A stretch of 64,000 bases of DNA from Massilia kyonggiensis (GTDB lineage Bacteria > Pseudomonadota > Gammaproteobacteria > Burkholderiales > Burkholderiaceae_D), in the NCBI RefSeq assembly GCF_024756235.1, contig NZ_JANUGY010000003.1:248001-312000 (forward strand), read 5' to 3'. The number at the start of each line of letters is the position of its first letter. Positions within the stretch are counted from its first letter, which is position 1. Shown here one piece after another: positions 16,547 through 24,827 of this stretch. Made by a program: the position numbers and the translations under genes. The notes under the pieces were generated by a model. It did not search any database and was not told the origin of the DNA. It was given only the letters and a program-made list of their open reading frames with translations.

Positions 16547-17785
16547 ATGCCGCAACAACGCCTCGTCCAATTCCTGCTCCTTTCGCTGTCCGGACTTGCC
16601 CTCGCCGGCGCCGCCCGCGCCCAGGACACGCCGGGCTGGCGCATTTCCGGCTTCGGTACGCTGGGCGTCGTGCACGCCAGCGAACGCGAGGCGGATTACA
16701 CGTCGTCCGTCTTCAAGGCCAACGGCGCCGGCGCCACGCGCCGCTGGAGCACCGACGTCGACACCCGCCTCGGCGTGCAGCTCGACGCCACGCTCGCGCG
16801 GCACTGGTCGGCCGTGCTGCAGGTCGTCGCCGAACAGGGCCTCGACAACACGTACCGCCCCCGCGTCGAATGGGCCAACGTCAAGTACCAGGCGACGCCC
16901 GAGCTGGCGCTGCGCGTCGGCCGCATCGCGCTGCCCATCTTCCTGACGGCGGACTACCGGAAGGTCGGCTATGCGTATCCATGGGTGCGCCCGCCCGTCG
17001 AAGGCTATAACGTCCTGCCGGTGACGAGCAGCGACGGCATCGACGCCACCTTGCGCTGGGGCGTGGGACCGGTCCGCAATGCGTCGCAGGTGTTCTACGG
17101 CCACAGCGCCGTGTCGCTGATCGAGCCGCTGCACGTGTACGGACGGCGCGGCATCGGCATCTCCAACACGAGCGACTGGGGTGCGCTCAGCGTGCGTGCC
17201 AACGTGATCAGCGCCGAGATCTCCAGCGACATCGGCGCGGATTTGTTCCGCGCATTCGACGCCTTCGGCCCCGTCGGCCAGGATCTGACGCGGCGCTACG
17301 AGATGGACCACAAGCGCATGATGCTCGCGAATATTGGCGTGAACTACGACCCCGGTTCGTGGTTCGTGATGGCCGAAGCGGGCCGCACGCTCAGCCATTC
17401 GTTCCTCGGCTCCACGCGCAGCGCCTACGTCAGTGCCGGCTGGCGCTGGCATGCATTCACGCCGTACGCGACGTATGCGCGCGTGCGCGCCGCCGGCGCG
17501 ACGACGGATCCCGGCCTGCCGGTGGCCGCCCTGCCCCCGGCGCTGGCGCCGACGGCGGCCGCGCTCAACGCCGGCCTGAACACCCTGCTGTGGACGATCC
17601 CGCAACAGACGTCGCGGGCGGTGGGCGTGCGCTGGGACCTGCGCACGAACATGGCCCTCAAGCTGCAATACGACCGCGTCTCGCCGCAGGCAGGCTCGCG
17701 CGGGACCTTCATCAACCCGACGACGCGCTTCGTGCCAGGCCATCCGGTCCACGTGGCCAGCGTCGCACTCGACTTCGTGTACTAG
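16547..17785 (+). CDS. Outer-membrane porin-like beta-barrel protein
   Basis: The 412-residue protein has a signal peptide ending ARAQ, then alternating amphipathic strands (GWRISGFGTLGVVHAS, YVSAGWRWHAFTPYATYARV) and ends VALDFVY, a barrel-type C-terminal aromatic. It is most similar in style to porins encoded beside GGDEF sensor genes. It is the first gene of a run with a short phosphate-binding-like protein one base downstream and a GGDEF-EAL gene. A role in letting the sensed ligand reach the periplasm is inference from that context. Confidence 0.75.
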   Translation: MPQQRLVQFLLLSLSGLALAGAARAQDTPGWRISGFGTLGVVHASEREADYTSSVFKANGAGATRRWSTDVDTRLGVQLDATLARHWSAVLQVVAEQGLDNTYRPRVEWANVKYQATPELALRVGRIALPIFLTADYRKVGYAYPWVRPPVEGYNVLPVTSSDGIDATLRWGVGPVRNASQVFYGHSAVSLIEPLHVYGRRGIGISNTSDWGALSVRANVISAEISSDIGADLFRAFDAFGPVGQDLTRRYEMDHKRMMLANIGVNYDPGSWFVMAEAGRTLSHSFLGSTRSAYVSAGWRWHAFTPYATYARVRAAGATTDPGLPVAALPPALAPTAAALNAGLNTLLWTIPQQTSRAVGVRWDLRTNMALKLQYDRVSPQAGSRGTFINPTTRFVPGHPVHVASVALDFVY

Positions 17786-17786
17786 C

Positions 17787-18227
17787 ATGGCGCCGCTCAA
17801 GTATTCCCGCCTGCTGGGCACGTCACTGCTGCTCGGCATCCTGGCCGGCGCACCGGCGAGTGCGGCCGATCTCGTCGTGATCGTCTCCGCGCGCAATCCC
17901 GTCGCCACCTTGCGCGCCGACCAGGTGGCCGCGATCTTCCTCGGCCAGTCCGTGCGTTTCCCCGACGGCACGGAAGCGGTGCCGTTCGACCTGCGCCTCG
18001 GCACGCCGATGCGCGACGAGTTCTATGCGCGCGTGACGAACAAGACGCCCGCGCTGCTGAAGGCGCACTGGTCGAAGCTGGTGTTCACGGGCCGCGGCCA
18101 GCCCCCGATCGAGCTGCAGGACAGCGCGGCCGTACGGCGCAAGGTCGCCGACGACCCGGAAGCGATCGGGTATATCGAACGGAGCGCGCTCGACGCGAGC
18201 GTGCACGCAGTCCTCGTGGTGCAGTGA
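17787..18227 (+). CDS. Short phosphate-ABC-type periplasmic binding protein homologue
   Basis: The 146-residue product has a signal peptide ending ASAAD and the N-terminal signature of the PstS-like superfamily (LVVIVSARNPVATLRADQVAAIFLG). It is about half the length of PstS, so it represents a single-lobe variant, and no transporter genes are nearby. Such short forms are often found with GGDEF genes and may act as a periplasmic ligand sensor. It begins 1 bp after the porin stop and its stop overlaps the next start by 4 bp (ATGA), which shows tight coupling to the GGDEF-EAL protein. Confidence 0.75.
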   Translation: MAPLKYSRLLGTSLLLGILAGAPASAADLVVIVSARNPVATLRADQVAAIFLGQSVRFPDGTEAVPFDLRLGTPMRDEFYARVTNKTPALLKAHWSKLVFTGRGQPPIELQDSAAVRRKVADDPEAIGYIERSALDASVHAVLVVQ

Positions 18228-20971
18228 TGACGCCGTCCGCCGCCTCCGACCGCCGCCGTCCCCGCTGGCTCGCGCGCGCCCTCGAGACGCACATCGCGCT
18301 GCCGCTATTCGCCATGCTGCCGCTGGTGGCCATCTGGGCCGCCTGCTTTCACTTCGTCGAAACCGAACGGCGCGCGGCCGTCGACACGGCGCGCGACGCC
18401 GTCCGCGAGCAGCTCGACACGTACGAGGCGCAGGTCGCCCGCAACCTGAACGCCATCGACCAGACGCTGAAGGTCATCAAGTATTCCGTCGAAATGAACG
18501 GCACGCGCGCCGCCCTGCCCACGCTGCGCGCCGAAGAGCTGCTGCCGCCGGGCCTCGTGTTCCAGGTCGGCGTGGCGGACCGCGACGGCACCGTCGTCGA
18601 CAGCAATCCGTCCATGCCGCCGCAGGACGTGTCGCGCGCCCCCTATTTCACCGTGCACGCGAACGGCAGCGGCCACGCGGTGTTCGTCAGCCTGACCGTG
18701 GGCGACACGGCCCGGTCCGAGCCGCACCTGCACTTCACGCGCCGCATCGAGGACGCGGCCGGCCGCTTCGCCGGCGTCGCCATCGTCGAAGTCGATCCGG
18801 CCTATTTCACCAGCTCGTACGAGCGCTCGCGTGCGGGCGAACTGGGCCTGCTGGCGCTCGTCGGCAACGATGGCGTGGCGCGCGCCGTGCGCATCGGCGA
18901 CAAGGTGTCATGGGGCCAGCAGATCGCGCTCGACGGCCTGAAGGAGGAAGCCCTCGCCCCGCATCCGACGGCGCCGGACGGCATCGAACGCTACGCGGCC
19001 GCGCGCCGGCTGGCGGGCTTCCCGCTCACGGCCGTCGTCGGCCTGTCCGACAGCGAACAGATGGCGCAGTACGAACAGCACTACGGCACCTACCTCGTGG
19101 GCGCGACGGCCGCGAGTTCGCTGCTGGTCGCGGTCGTCGCGATGATCAGCGCGTGGTCGTGGCAGGTGACCAAGGCGCGCCGGCGCGAGCGCCAGGCGCA
19201 GCAGACCTATGCGGCGGCGTCGGAGGCGAGCCCGGACGCGTTCTTCGTGCTGCGCAGCGTGGCCGGTATGGACGGCGCCATCGTCGACTTCCTCGTCGAA
19301 GGTTCCAACTCGCGTTCCGAACTGTTCACCGGCATCGCCAGCGAGGCGCTGCGCGGCCAGTTGCTGGGCGACGCCCTGCCCTACTACCGCACGAACGGCA
19401 TGTGGGAACACCTCGTGCAGGTCGTGCTCGAACAGCGCGTCATCGAAGCCGAGTGGCAGGCCGTCTCCGGCCCAACGGCCGGACGCTGGCTGCAGCGCCA
19501 GATCGTGCCCGTCGAAGGCGGCGCCGTGGCGATGGTGCGCGACATCACGGAGCGCAAGCTGGCCGAGGAACGCATCCGCCACATGGCCCACCACGACGAG
19601 CTGACCGGCCTCCCGAACCGCAGCCTGATCCGCGACCGACTTGACCAGGCCATCCGCAGCGCCCAGCGCAACGGCGGCCATCTCGCCCTCGCCTTCGTCG
19701 ACCTGGACGGCTTCAAGCTCGTCAATGACGGCCTCGGTCACAACGCCGGCGACGAATTGCTGAAGGTCGTCGGCGGCCGCATGCAGGCCTGCCTGCGCCG
19801 CACCGACACCCTGGGACGCCTCGGCGGCGACGAATTCGTGATCCTGCTGCCCGACGCCGGCGAAAGCCCGCTGGCGCTGACGCCCGTGCTGGAAAAGATC
19901 CGGCAGGCCGTGACGGAACCCGTGCAGATCGGCGACCAGGCCGTGCGCGTGAGCTGCAGCATGGGCGTCGTCGTGTACCCGCGCGACGGCGAGGACCCGA
20001 AGACCCTCATGATGAACGCCGACGCGGCGATGTACCGCGCCAAGGACCTGGGCAGCAACAACTTCCAGTTCTACACGCGGGAGATGAACGCCAGCGTCGA
20101 GGAAAAACTCGTGCTGCTGGAGGACATGCGCCGCGCGCTGGACGCCACGCTGGCCGACGAGACGCGCGATACGGCCGACGGCGAGGCATCCGCGGCGCAG
20201 GCGCCGGCAGGCCGCTTCCACCTGTTGTACCAGCCGAAGGTCGACCTGCGCACGGGCCGCCTGTTCGGCGTGGAAGCGCTGATCCGCTGGCGCCACCCGG
20301 AACACGGCATCGTGCCGCCGATGCGCTTCATCGGGCTCGCGGAGGAATCGGGGCTGATCGTCGGCCTGGGCGAATGGGTCGTGCGCACCGCGTGCCGCCA
20401 GGCGCAGTTGTGGCGCGCGGCGGGGCTGGATCCGCTCACCGTGTCCGTGAACGTGTCGGCCCGCCAGTTCGAGGAAAAGCGCCTCGTGGAACGCATCGCC
20501 GGCGCCCTGCGCGACACCGGCCTGCCGCCCTGCGCGCTGGACCTGGAAGTGACGGAAAGCCTGCTGATGCGCGACCTGAACCAGGCCATCGAACGCATGC
20601 GCGAACTGAAGGAGATGGGCGTGACGCTGTCGATCGACGATTTCGGCACCGGCTATTCGAGCCTGTCGGCGTTGAAGTCGTTCCCGATCTCGACGCTCAA
20701 GATCGACAAGTCGTTCGTGCGCGACCTCGCGTCCAGTTCCGACGACCAGGCGATCGCGCTGGCCGTGATCTCGCTGGGCCACCGCATGCACCTGCGCGTG
20801 ATCGCCGAGGGCGTGGAGACGGTCGAACAGCGCGACTTCCTGCTGGCGAACGACTGCGACGAGATGCAGGGCTATCTGTTCAGCCCTCCGGTGCCGGCCG
20901 AGCGCATCACGGAGATGCTGCAGGCCCAGCAACGCCAGCCGCGCGACGTTGCGCAACTGGTGAGGGCGTGA
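18224..20971 (+). CDS. Membrane sensor with GGDEF and EAL domains
   Basis: The 915-residue protein has a first transmembrane helix near residue 30, a periplasmic double-Cache-like sensor to about 280, a second helix near 300 (LVGATAASSLLVAVVAM), a PAS-like segment, then GGDEF and EAL domains. The GGDEF motif LGGDEFVILLP is intact and an RxxD inhibitory site (RRTD) lies five residues before it. The EAL domain is also intact (GVEALIRWRHPE, DDFGTGYSSL). It can thus in principle make and break c-di-GMP. Its coupling to the phosphate-binding-like gene suggests that this protein reports to it. Confidence 0.9.
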   Translation: MMTPSAASDRRRPRWLARALETHIALPLFAMLPLVAIWAACFHFVETERRAAVDTARDAVREQLDTYEAQVARNLNAIDQTLKVIKYSVEMNGTRAALPTLRAEELLPPGLVFQVGVADRDGTVVDSNPSMPPQDVSRAPYFTVHANGSGHAVFVSLTVGDTARSEPHLHFTRRIEDAAGRFAGVAIVEVDPAYFTSSYERSRAGELGLLALVGNDGVARAVRIGDKVSWGQQIALDGLKEEALAPHPTAPDGIERYAAARRLAGFPLTAVVGLSDSEQMAQYEQHYGTYLVGATAASSLLVAVVAMISAWSWQVTKARRRERQAQQTYAAASEASPDAFFVLRSVAGMDGAIVDFLVEGSNSRSELFTGIASEALRGQLLGDALPYYRTNGMWEHLVQVVLEQRVIEAEWQAVSGPTAGRWLQRQIVPVEGGAVAMVRDITERKLAEERIRHMAHHDELTGLPNRSLIRDRLDQAIRSAQRNGGHLALAFVDLDGFKLVNDGLGHNAGDELLKVVGGRMQACLRRTDTLGRLGGDEFVILLPDAGESPLALTPVLEKIRQAVTEPVQIGDQAVRVSCSMGVVVYPRDGEDPKTLMMNADAAMYRAKDLGSNNFQFYTREMNASVEEKLVLLEDMRRALDATLADETRDTADGEASAAQAPAGRFHLLYQPKVDLRTGRLFGVEALIRWRHPEHGIVPPMRFIGLAEESGLIVGLGEWVVRTACRQAQLWRAAGLDPLTVSVNVSARQFEEKRLVERIAGALRDTGLPPCALDLEVTESLLMRDLNQAIERMRELKEMGVTLSIDDFGTGYSSLSALKSFPISTLKIDKSFVRDLASSSDDQAIALAVISLGHRMHLRVIAEGVETVEQRDFLLANDCDEMQGYLFSPPVPAERITEMLQAQQRQPRDVAQLVRA

Positions 20972-20973
20972 GC

Positions 20974-22041
20974 ATGCTGTTCGGCACGGACCGCAAGCTG
21001 CACCGCATGCTGCAGTACTGGGCCGGCACGGCCATCATGTACACCATCGTCATCGGCGTGATGTTCGGCCCGGCCGCGCTCGCGGGACAGCCGCAGGCCC
21101 GTGCCATCTGCCTCTACGTCGCCGCGGGCGTCGCCGTGTTCTACCCGCTGGTGCGCATCGGGTCCCGCGTCGGGCTCGCGCCGACGATCCTGGCGGGGCT
21201 GCAGGGCATCTTCAGCATCAGCTGCCACGTCTGGGGCTATGCGATCGCCGGCCCGCTGCGCGGCGTCACGCTGGTGGGCCTGCCGGTGATCGTCGTGTTC
21301 TGCATCTTCGCCCTGCGTCCGCGCCAGACCCTGATGCTGACCGCCTTCAACCTGTCCGTCATGGGCGGCACGATGTGGTGGCTCGCAACGCACGACCCGC
21401 TGCATTTCCCGCCGGCGGCCGAAGCCGTGAACTTCACGTTCGTGGCGGTCGCGTCGCTGGCGGTCGCGCTGCTGACCGGCGAAATGAGCAAGCTGCGCGC
21501 AAGGCTGAAGACCCAGAAGGACGACCTGCTGACGGCGCTCGACACGATCCGCACGTTGGCCACCATCGACGAGCTGACCAAGCTGGCCAACCGCCGCCAC
21601 ATGAACGAGCTGCTGGCGCAGGAAGAGCGCCGCCGCGACACCGGCAGCAGCCCGACCTGCATCGCCGTGCTCGACATCGACTTCTTCAAGCGGATCAACG
21701 ACCGCTTCGGCCATGCGGCGGGCGACAACGTGCTGCGCGACTTCGCGCAGGCCACGCGCGCCGAGCTGCGCGAAGGCGACGTGCTGGCGCGCTGGGGCGG
21801 AGAAGAATTCCTGCTGATGCTGCCGAACACGGTCCCCGCCAACGCCCGCTCGGTGCTGGAGCGCATGCGCGCGCGGGTGGCCGCGCTGGAGCCCTGCGAT
21901 GGCGCCGCCGGGCGCGTCAGCTTCTCGGCCGGCCTGAGCGTCTGGCGCCCCGGCGAGCCCATCGACGAGACCGTCAACCGCGCCGACAAGGCCCTGTACG
22001 CGGCGAAGGCGGCGGGACGCAACCGCGTCATCGAGGCCTGA
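20974..22041 (+). CDS. Membrane diguanylate cyclase, paralogue 1
   Basis: The 355-residue protein has about six N-terminal membrane helices (residues 20-180) with no named sensor domain, then a coiled linker (MSKLRARLKTQKDDLLTALD) and a GGDEF domain. The active motif is WGGEEFLLMLP, and REGD five residues upstream is a product-inhibition I-site. It starts 2 bp after the GGDEF-EAL gene, so it belongs to that operon. It closely resembles the next gene, which points to a tandem duplication. Confidence 0.88.
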   Translation: MLFGTDRKLHRMLQYWAGTAIMYTIVIGVMFGPAALAGQPQARAICLYVAAGVAVFYPLVRIGSRVGLAPTILAGLQGIFSISCHVWGYAIAGPLRGVTLVGLPVIVVFCIFALRPRQTLMLTAFNLSVMGGTMWWLATHDPLHFPPAAEAVNFTFVAVASLAVALLTGEMSKLRARLKTQKDDLLTALDTIRTLATIDELTKLANRRHMNELLAQEERRRDTGSSPTCIAVLDIDFFKRINDRFGHAAGDNVLRDFAQATRAELREGDVLARWGGEEFLLMLPNTVPANARSVLERMRARVAALEPCDGAAGRVSFSAGLSVWRPGEPIDETVNRADKALYAAKAAGRNRVIEA

Positions 22042-22142
22042 CGCCGGCCATTCCAGCCTGCCTGCGTTAAAATCGTTCCCGATCCCGACGCCCAGGACCG
22101 ACAAGTCCCAAGCGCCGAACCCATACCAGGACAGGGAGATTC

Positions 22143-23225
22143 ATGGACTTGCGCGCACGTGTCGTCACCCTTGCCATCGGCACCGACCCGAAACTGCGCC
22201 GCATGCTCACCTACTGGGCCGCGACTGCCACGCTGTACGCGCTGTTCGTGACCCTGCTCGCCGTGGAATCGGCCGCCGGCATGGTCTCCTGGCAGGGCGT
22301 GCTCGGTCTCGGCCTGTACGCCGCGCTCGGCGCGTCGACCTTCTATGCGCTGGTGCGCGCCAACGCCCGCCTCGGTCTGCGGCCGCACACCCTCGCCACG
22401 CTGCAAGGCCTGTTCGGCATCACCTGCAACATGTGGGCATATTCCATCACGGGGCCGCTGCGCGGCGCTACCCTGATGGGGCTGATGGTCGTCGTCGTGT
22501 TCTGCACGTTCGCCCTGCGCCCGCGCCAGACCCTGCTCCTCGCCATATGCGGCCTGGTCGGCATGGGCGCCACGATGTGGTGGCACCAGATGCGCGATCC
22601 GCTGAATTACCCGCCGCGGGTGGAGGCCGTCACGTTCGTCATCATGGCCGGCTGCTCGCTCACGGTCACCTTCCTCACCGGCGAGATGAACAAGCTGCGC
22701 GCACGCCTGAAAGCCAAGCGTGAAATCGTGGAAGCGGCACTCGTCACGATCCGCCTGCTCGCCACCACGGACGAACTGACGTCCGTGTCGAACCGCCGCC
22801 ACATGAACGAATTGCTGGACGCCGAACAGGGGCCGGCGTGCGTCGCCCTGATCGACATCGACTTCTTCAAGCAGATCAACGACCGCCACGGCCACGCGGC
22901 CGGCGACGCTGTGCTGCGCGCCGTCGCCCACAGGTTGCGCGCGGGCCTGCGTCCCGACGACGCGCTGGCGCGCTGGGGCGGCGAGGAATTCCTCGTGCTG
23001 CTGCCCGCCACGTCGCTCGTCGAGGCCCGCGCGCTCGTCGAGTCGCTGCGCGCCGGCATGGCGGGTCTCGCCGTGCCGGGCCTGGATGCGCACGTGCGCG
23101 TGACCTTTTCGGCCGGTCTCGCCGCGCGCCAGGACCGCGAGCCGTTCAGCGCCACCGTCAACCGCGCCGACAAGGCCCTGTACGCGGCCAAGGCGGCGGG
23201 ACGCGACCGCGTGCTCGCGGCATGA
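22143..23225 (+). CDS. Membrane diguanylate cyclase, paralogue 2
   Basis: The 360-residue protein shares the layout of its neighbour: about six membrane helices, linker (MNKLRARLKAKREIVEAAL), and a GGDEF domain with WGGEEFLVLLP and an I-site RPDD. Shared blocks such as FALRPRQTLL, NRRHMNELL, DIDFFK and VNRADKALYAAKAAGR show recent duplication. A 101-bp gap with an ACAGGGAG ribosome binding site separates it from paralogue 1, so it may have its own promoter. The membrane part differs more than the catalytic part, which suggests that the input signal has diverged. Confidence 0.88.
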   Translation: MDLRARVVTLAIGTDPKLRRMLTYWAATATLYALFVTLLAVESAAGMVSWQGVLGLGLYAALGASTFYALVRANARLGLRPHTLATLQGLFGITCNMWAYSITGPLRGATLMGLMVVVVFCTFALRPRQTLLLAICGLVGMGATMWWHQMRDPLNYPPRVEAVTFVIMAGCSLTVTFLTGEMNKLRARLKAKREIVEAALVTIRLLATTDELTSVSNRRHMNELLDAEQGPACVALIDIDFFKQINDRHGHAAGDAVLRAVAHRLRAGLRPDDALARWGGEEFLVLLPATSLVEARALVESLRAGMAGLAVPGLDAHVRVTFSAGLAARQDREPFSATVNRADKALYAAKAAGRDRVLAA

Positions 23226-23231
23226 CTGCGC

Positions 23232-24827
23232 TCAGCGCCGGGTCACGCGGAACCAGTCGACGTCGACGTAGTCGCGCGTGATCGGACGCGGGCCGCCGCC
23301 TTCCCGCGGCGCGTCGGTCTCGGCCCTGATCCACGTGAAGACCGCGGGCCGGCTGCCCTTCCACCACGAGAACGGTGCCAGCTTCACCGGCGCGCCGGCC
23401 GCCTGAAACTCGTCCGAGCCATCCCGCGCATACGAGAACCGCACGGTCTGGTCTTGCGCCACGGCGGCGCGCAGCACGATGGCCTTGCCCTCCAGCGGCG
23501 CGATGCGCGTTTCCGTGCCGTGGTCGGCCACGGTCACGAAATCGCGCCCGTCCTCGTGCACGACACCCACCCACGGCACGCCCACGCCGAACAGCACGAG
23601 GCCCGCGCGCTGGCGTTCGCCGAGTCCCTTCAGTTCCAGCCGCGTCGTGATCTCGGACGCCGGCCCCTGCAGGATCTGCGTGAGGACGTTGCGCGCGCCG
23701 ACGAGGTATTTCGCCTCATTGGCCTGGAGGCGCAGGTAGCCGGGCCGCTGCGTGAGGCTCCAGTGCGCGTCGTCCGGATTGTGGTTCCATGACCATTGCA
23801 GGCCCAGCGCCGGCGCGGAAAACTCGTCCGAGTCCTGCAGCCGGTCCGCCGGCGCGCTGCGCCCCGTGTCCGGAACCGCCCCCTCGATCACGGGCAGGCC
23901 CCCCTGCCCCATTTCCGGCCAGTCGTCCTTCCACACGACGGGCTGCAGGTGCGCGATGCGGCCGAACGCGCCCGTGCTGTTGAAATGGATGAACCAGCCC
24001 TGCCCGGACGGCGTCTCGACCCAGCCGCCCTGGTGCGGCCCGTCGATGCCGTTCCCCGGCATCAGCACCTTGCGCGCCTCGTACGGCCCGTCGATGCGGC
24101 GTGCGCGCAGCACGGCCTGCGGTCCGTGGCCCACGCCGCCGATGGGCGCGAAGATGTAGTAATACCCGTTGCGCTTGTAGACCTTGGGGCCTTCCAGCGT
24201 CGGCAGGTTGACCTTGTCCTCGACGATCGTTTTACCGGCATCGAGCACGCGCGTGCCGTCCGGGCTCATGCCGTGCAGGATCAGGGGGCCGGCGCCCACC
24301 TTCGAGTGGACGAGGTAGGCCTTGCCGTCGTCGTCCCAGAACGGGCACGGATCCTCGTAGCCGGGACCGGCGATGACGGCGACGGGCGCGCTCCACGGCC
24401 CGGCCGGATTGGTGGCCGTGCTCATGAAGATGCCCTCGTCCGGCGTCGCCCAGTACACGTAGAATTTCCCCGCGTGCTCGCGCAGCGACGGCGCCCACAC
24501 GCCGCGCGCATAGCGCTGGCCCGTGACAGGTTTCGATGTGGCGTCGGTCAGCGTGTACGGCGGGACCATGTCGTAGGCGGGGTCGAACGGGAGCCGCGGC
24601 AGCACGTGGCCGGCGATGGTCCAGTGCACGAGGTCTTTCGAACGCAGCACTGGCAGGCCCGGCGCGAAGTGGAAGCTCGAGGCGACGAGCCAGTAATCGT
24701 CGCCGGAACGGATCACGTCCGGGTCGGAATAGTCGGCGTACAGGATCGGGTTGCGGTATGTGCGCACGGGCTCTGCCGCGTGCGCGGTGCCCAGCAGGAC
24801 AGCCAGCAGGAATACGAGTGATTTCAT
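23232..24827 (-). CDS. Secreted GH43 glycosidase (beta-xylosidase / arabinofuranosidase type)
   Basis: The 531-residue protein has a signal peptide ending AHAAE and a GH43 five-blade propeller with the catalytic Asp in ADYSDPDVIRSGDDYW, a pKa-modulating Asp in YEDPCPFWDDDG and the acid Glu in PTLEGPKVYKRNGYYY. A C-terminal beta-sandwich of the GH43_C2/XynB type follows (from about residue 330). It removes xylose or arabinose side or end residues from plant oligosaccharides. Its start overlaps the GH28 stop by 4 bp, so it is translated as the third gene of the TonB receptor-GH28-GH43 operon. Confidence 0.88.
   Translation of the reverse strand: MKSLVFLLAVLLGTAHAAEPVRTYRNPILYADYSDPDVIRSGDDYWLVASSFHFAPGLPVLRSKDLVHWTIAGHVLPRLPFDPAYDMVPPYTLTDATSKPVTGQRYARGVWAPSLREHAGKFYVYWATPDEGIFMSTATNPAGPWSAPVAVIAGPGYEDPCPFWDDDGKAYLVHSKVGAGPLILHGMSPDGTRVLDAGKTIVEDKVNLPTLEGPKVYKRNGYYYIFAPIGGVGHGPQAVLRARRIDGPYEARKVLMPGNGIDGPHQGGWVETPSGQGWFIHFNSTGAFGRIAHLQPVVWKDDWPEMGQGGLPVIEGAVPDTGRSAPADRLQDSDEFSAPALGLQWSWNHNPDDAHWSLTQRPGYLRLQANEAKYLVGARNVLTQILQGPASEITTRLELKGLGERQRAGLVLFGVGVPWVGVVHEDGRDFVTVADHGTETRIAPLEGKAIVLRAAVAQDQTVRFSYARDGSDEFQAAGAPVKLAPFSWWKGSRPAVFTWIRAETDAPREGGGPRPITRDYVDVDWFRVTRR

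Noticed and set aside
18908..20956. Long open frame on the minus strand
   Set aside because: It lies wholly opposite the GGDEF-EAL gene, whose motifs are certain. Long antisense frames are expected in high-GC DNA. The same holds for 5468-8023 (-), 9012-11351 (+), 26236-29493 (+) and 58575-60791 (-).
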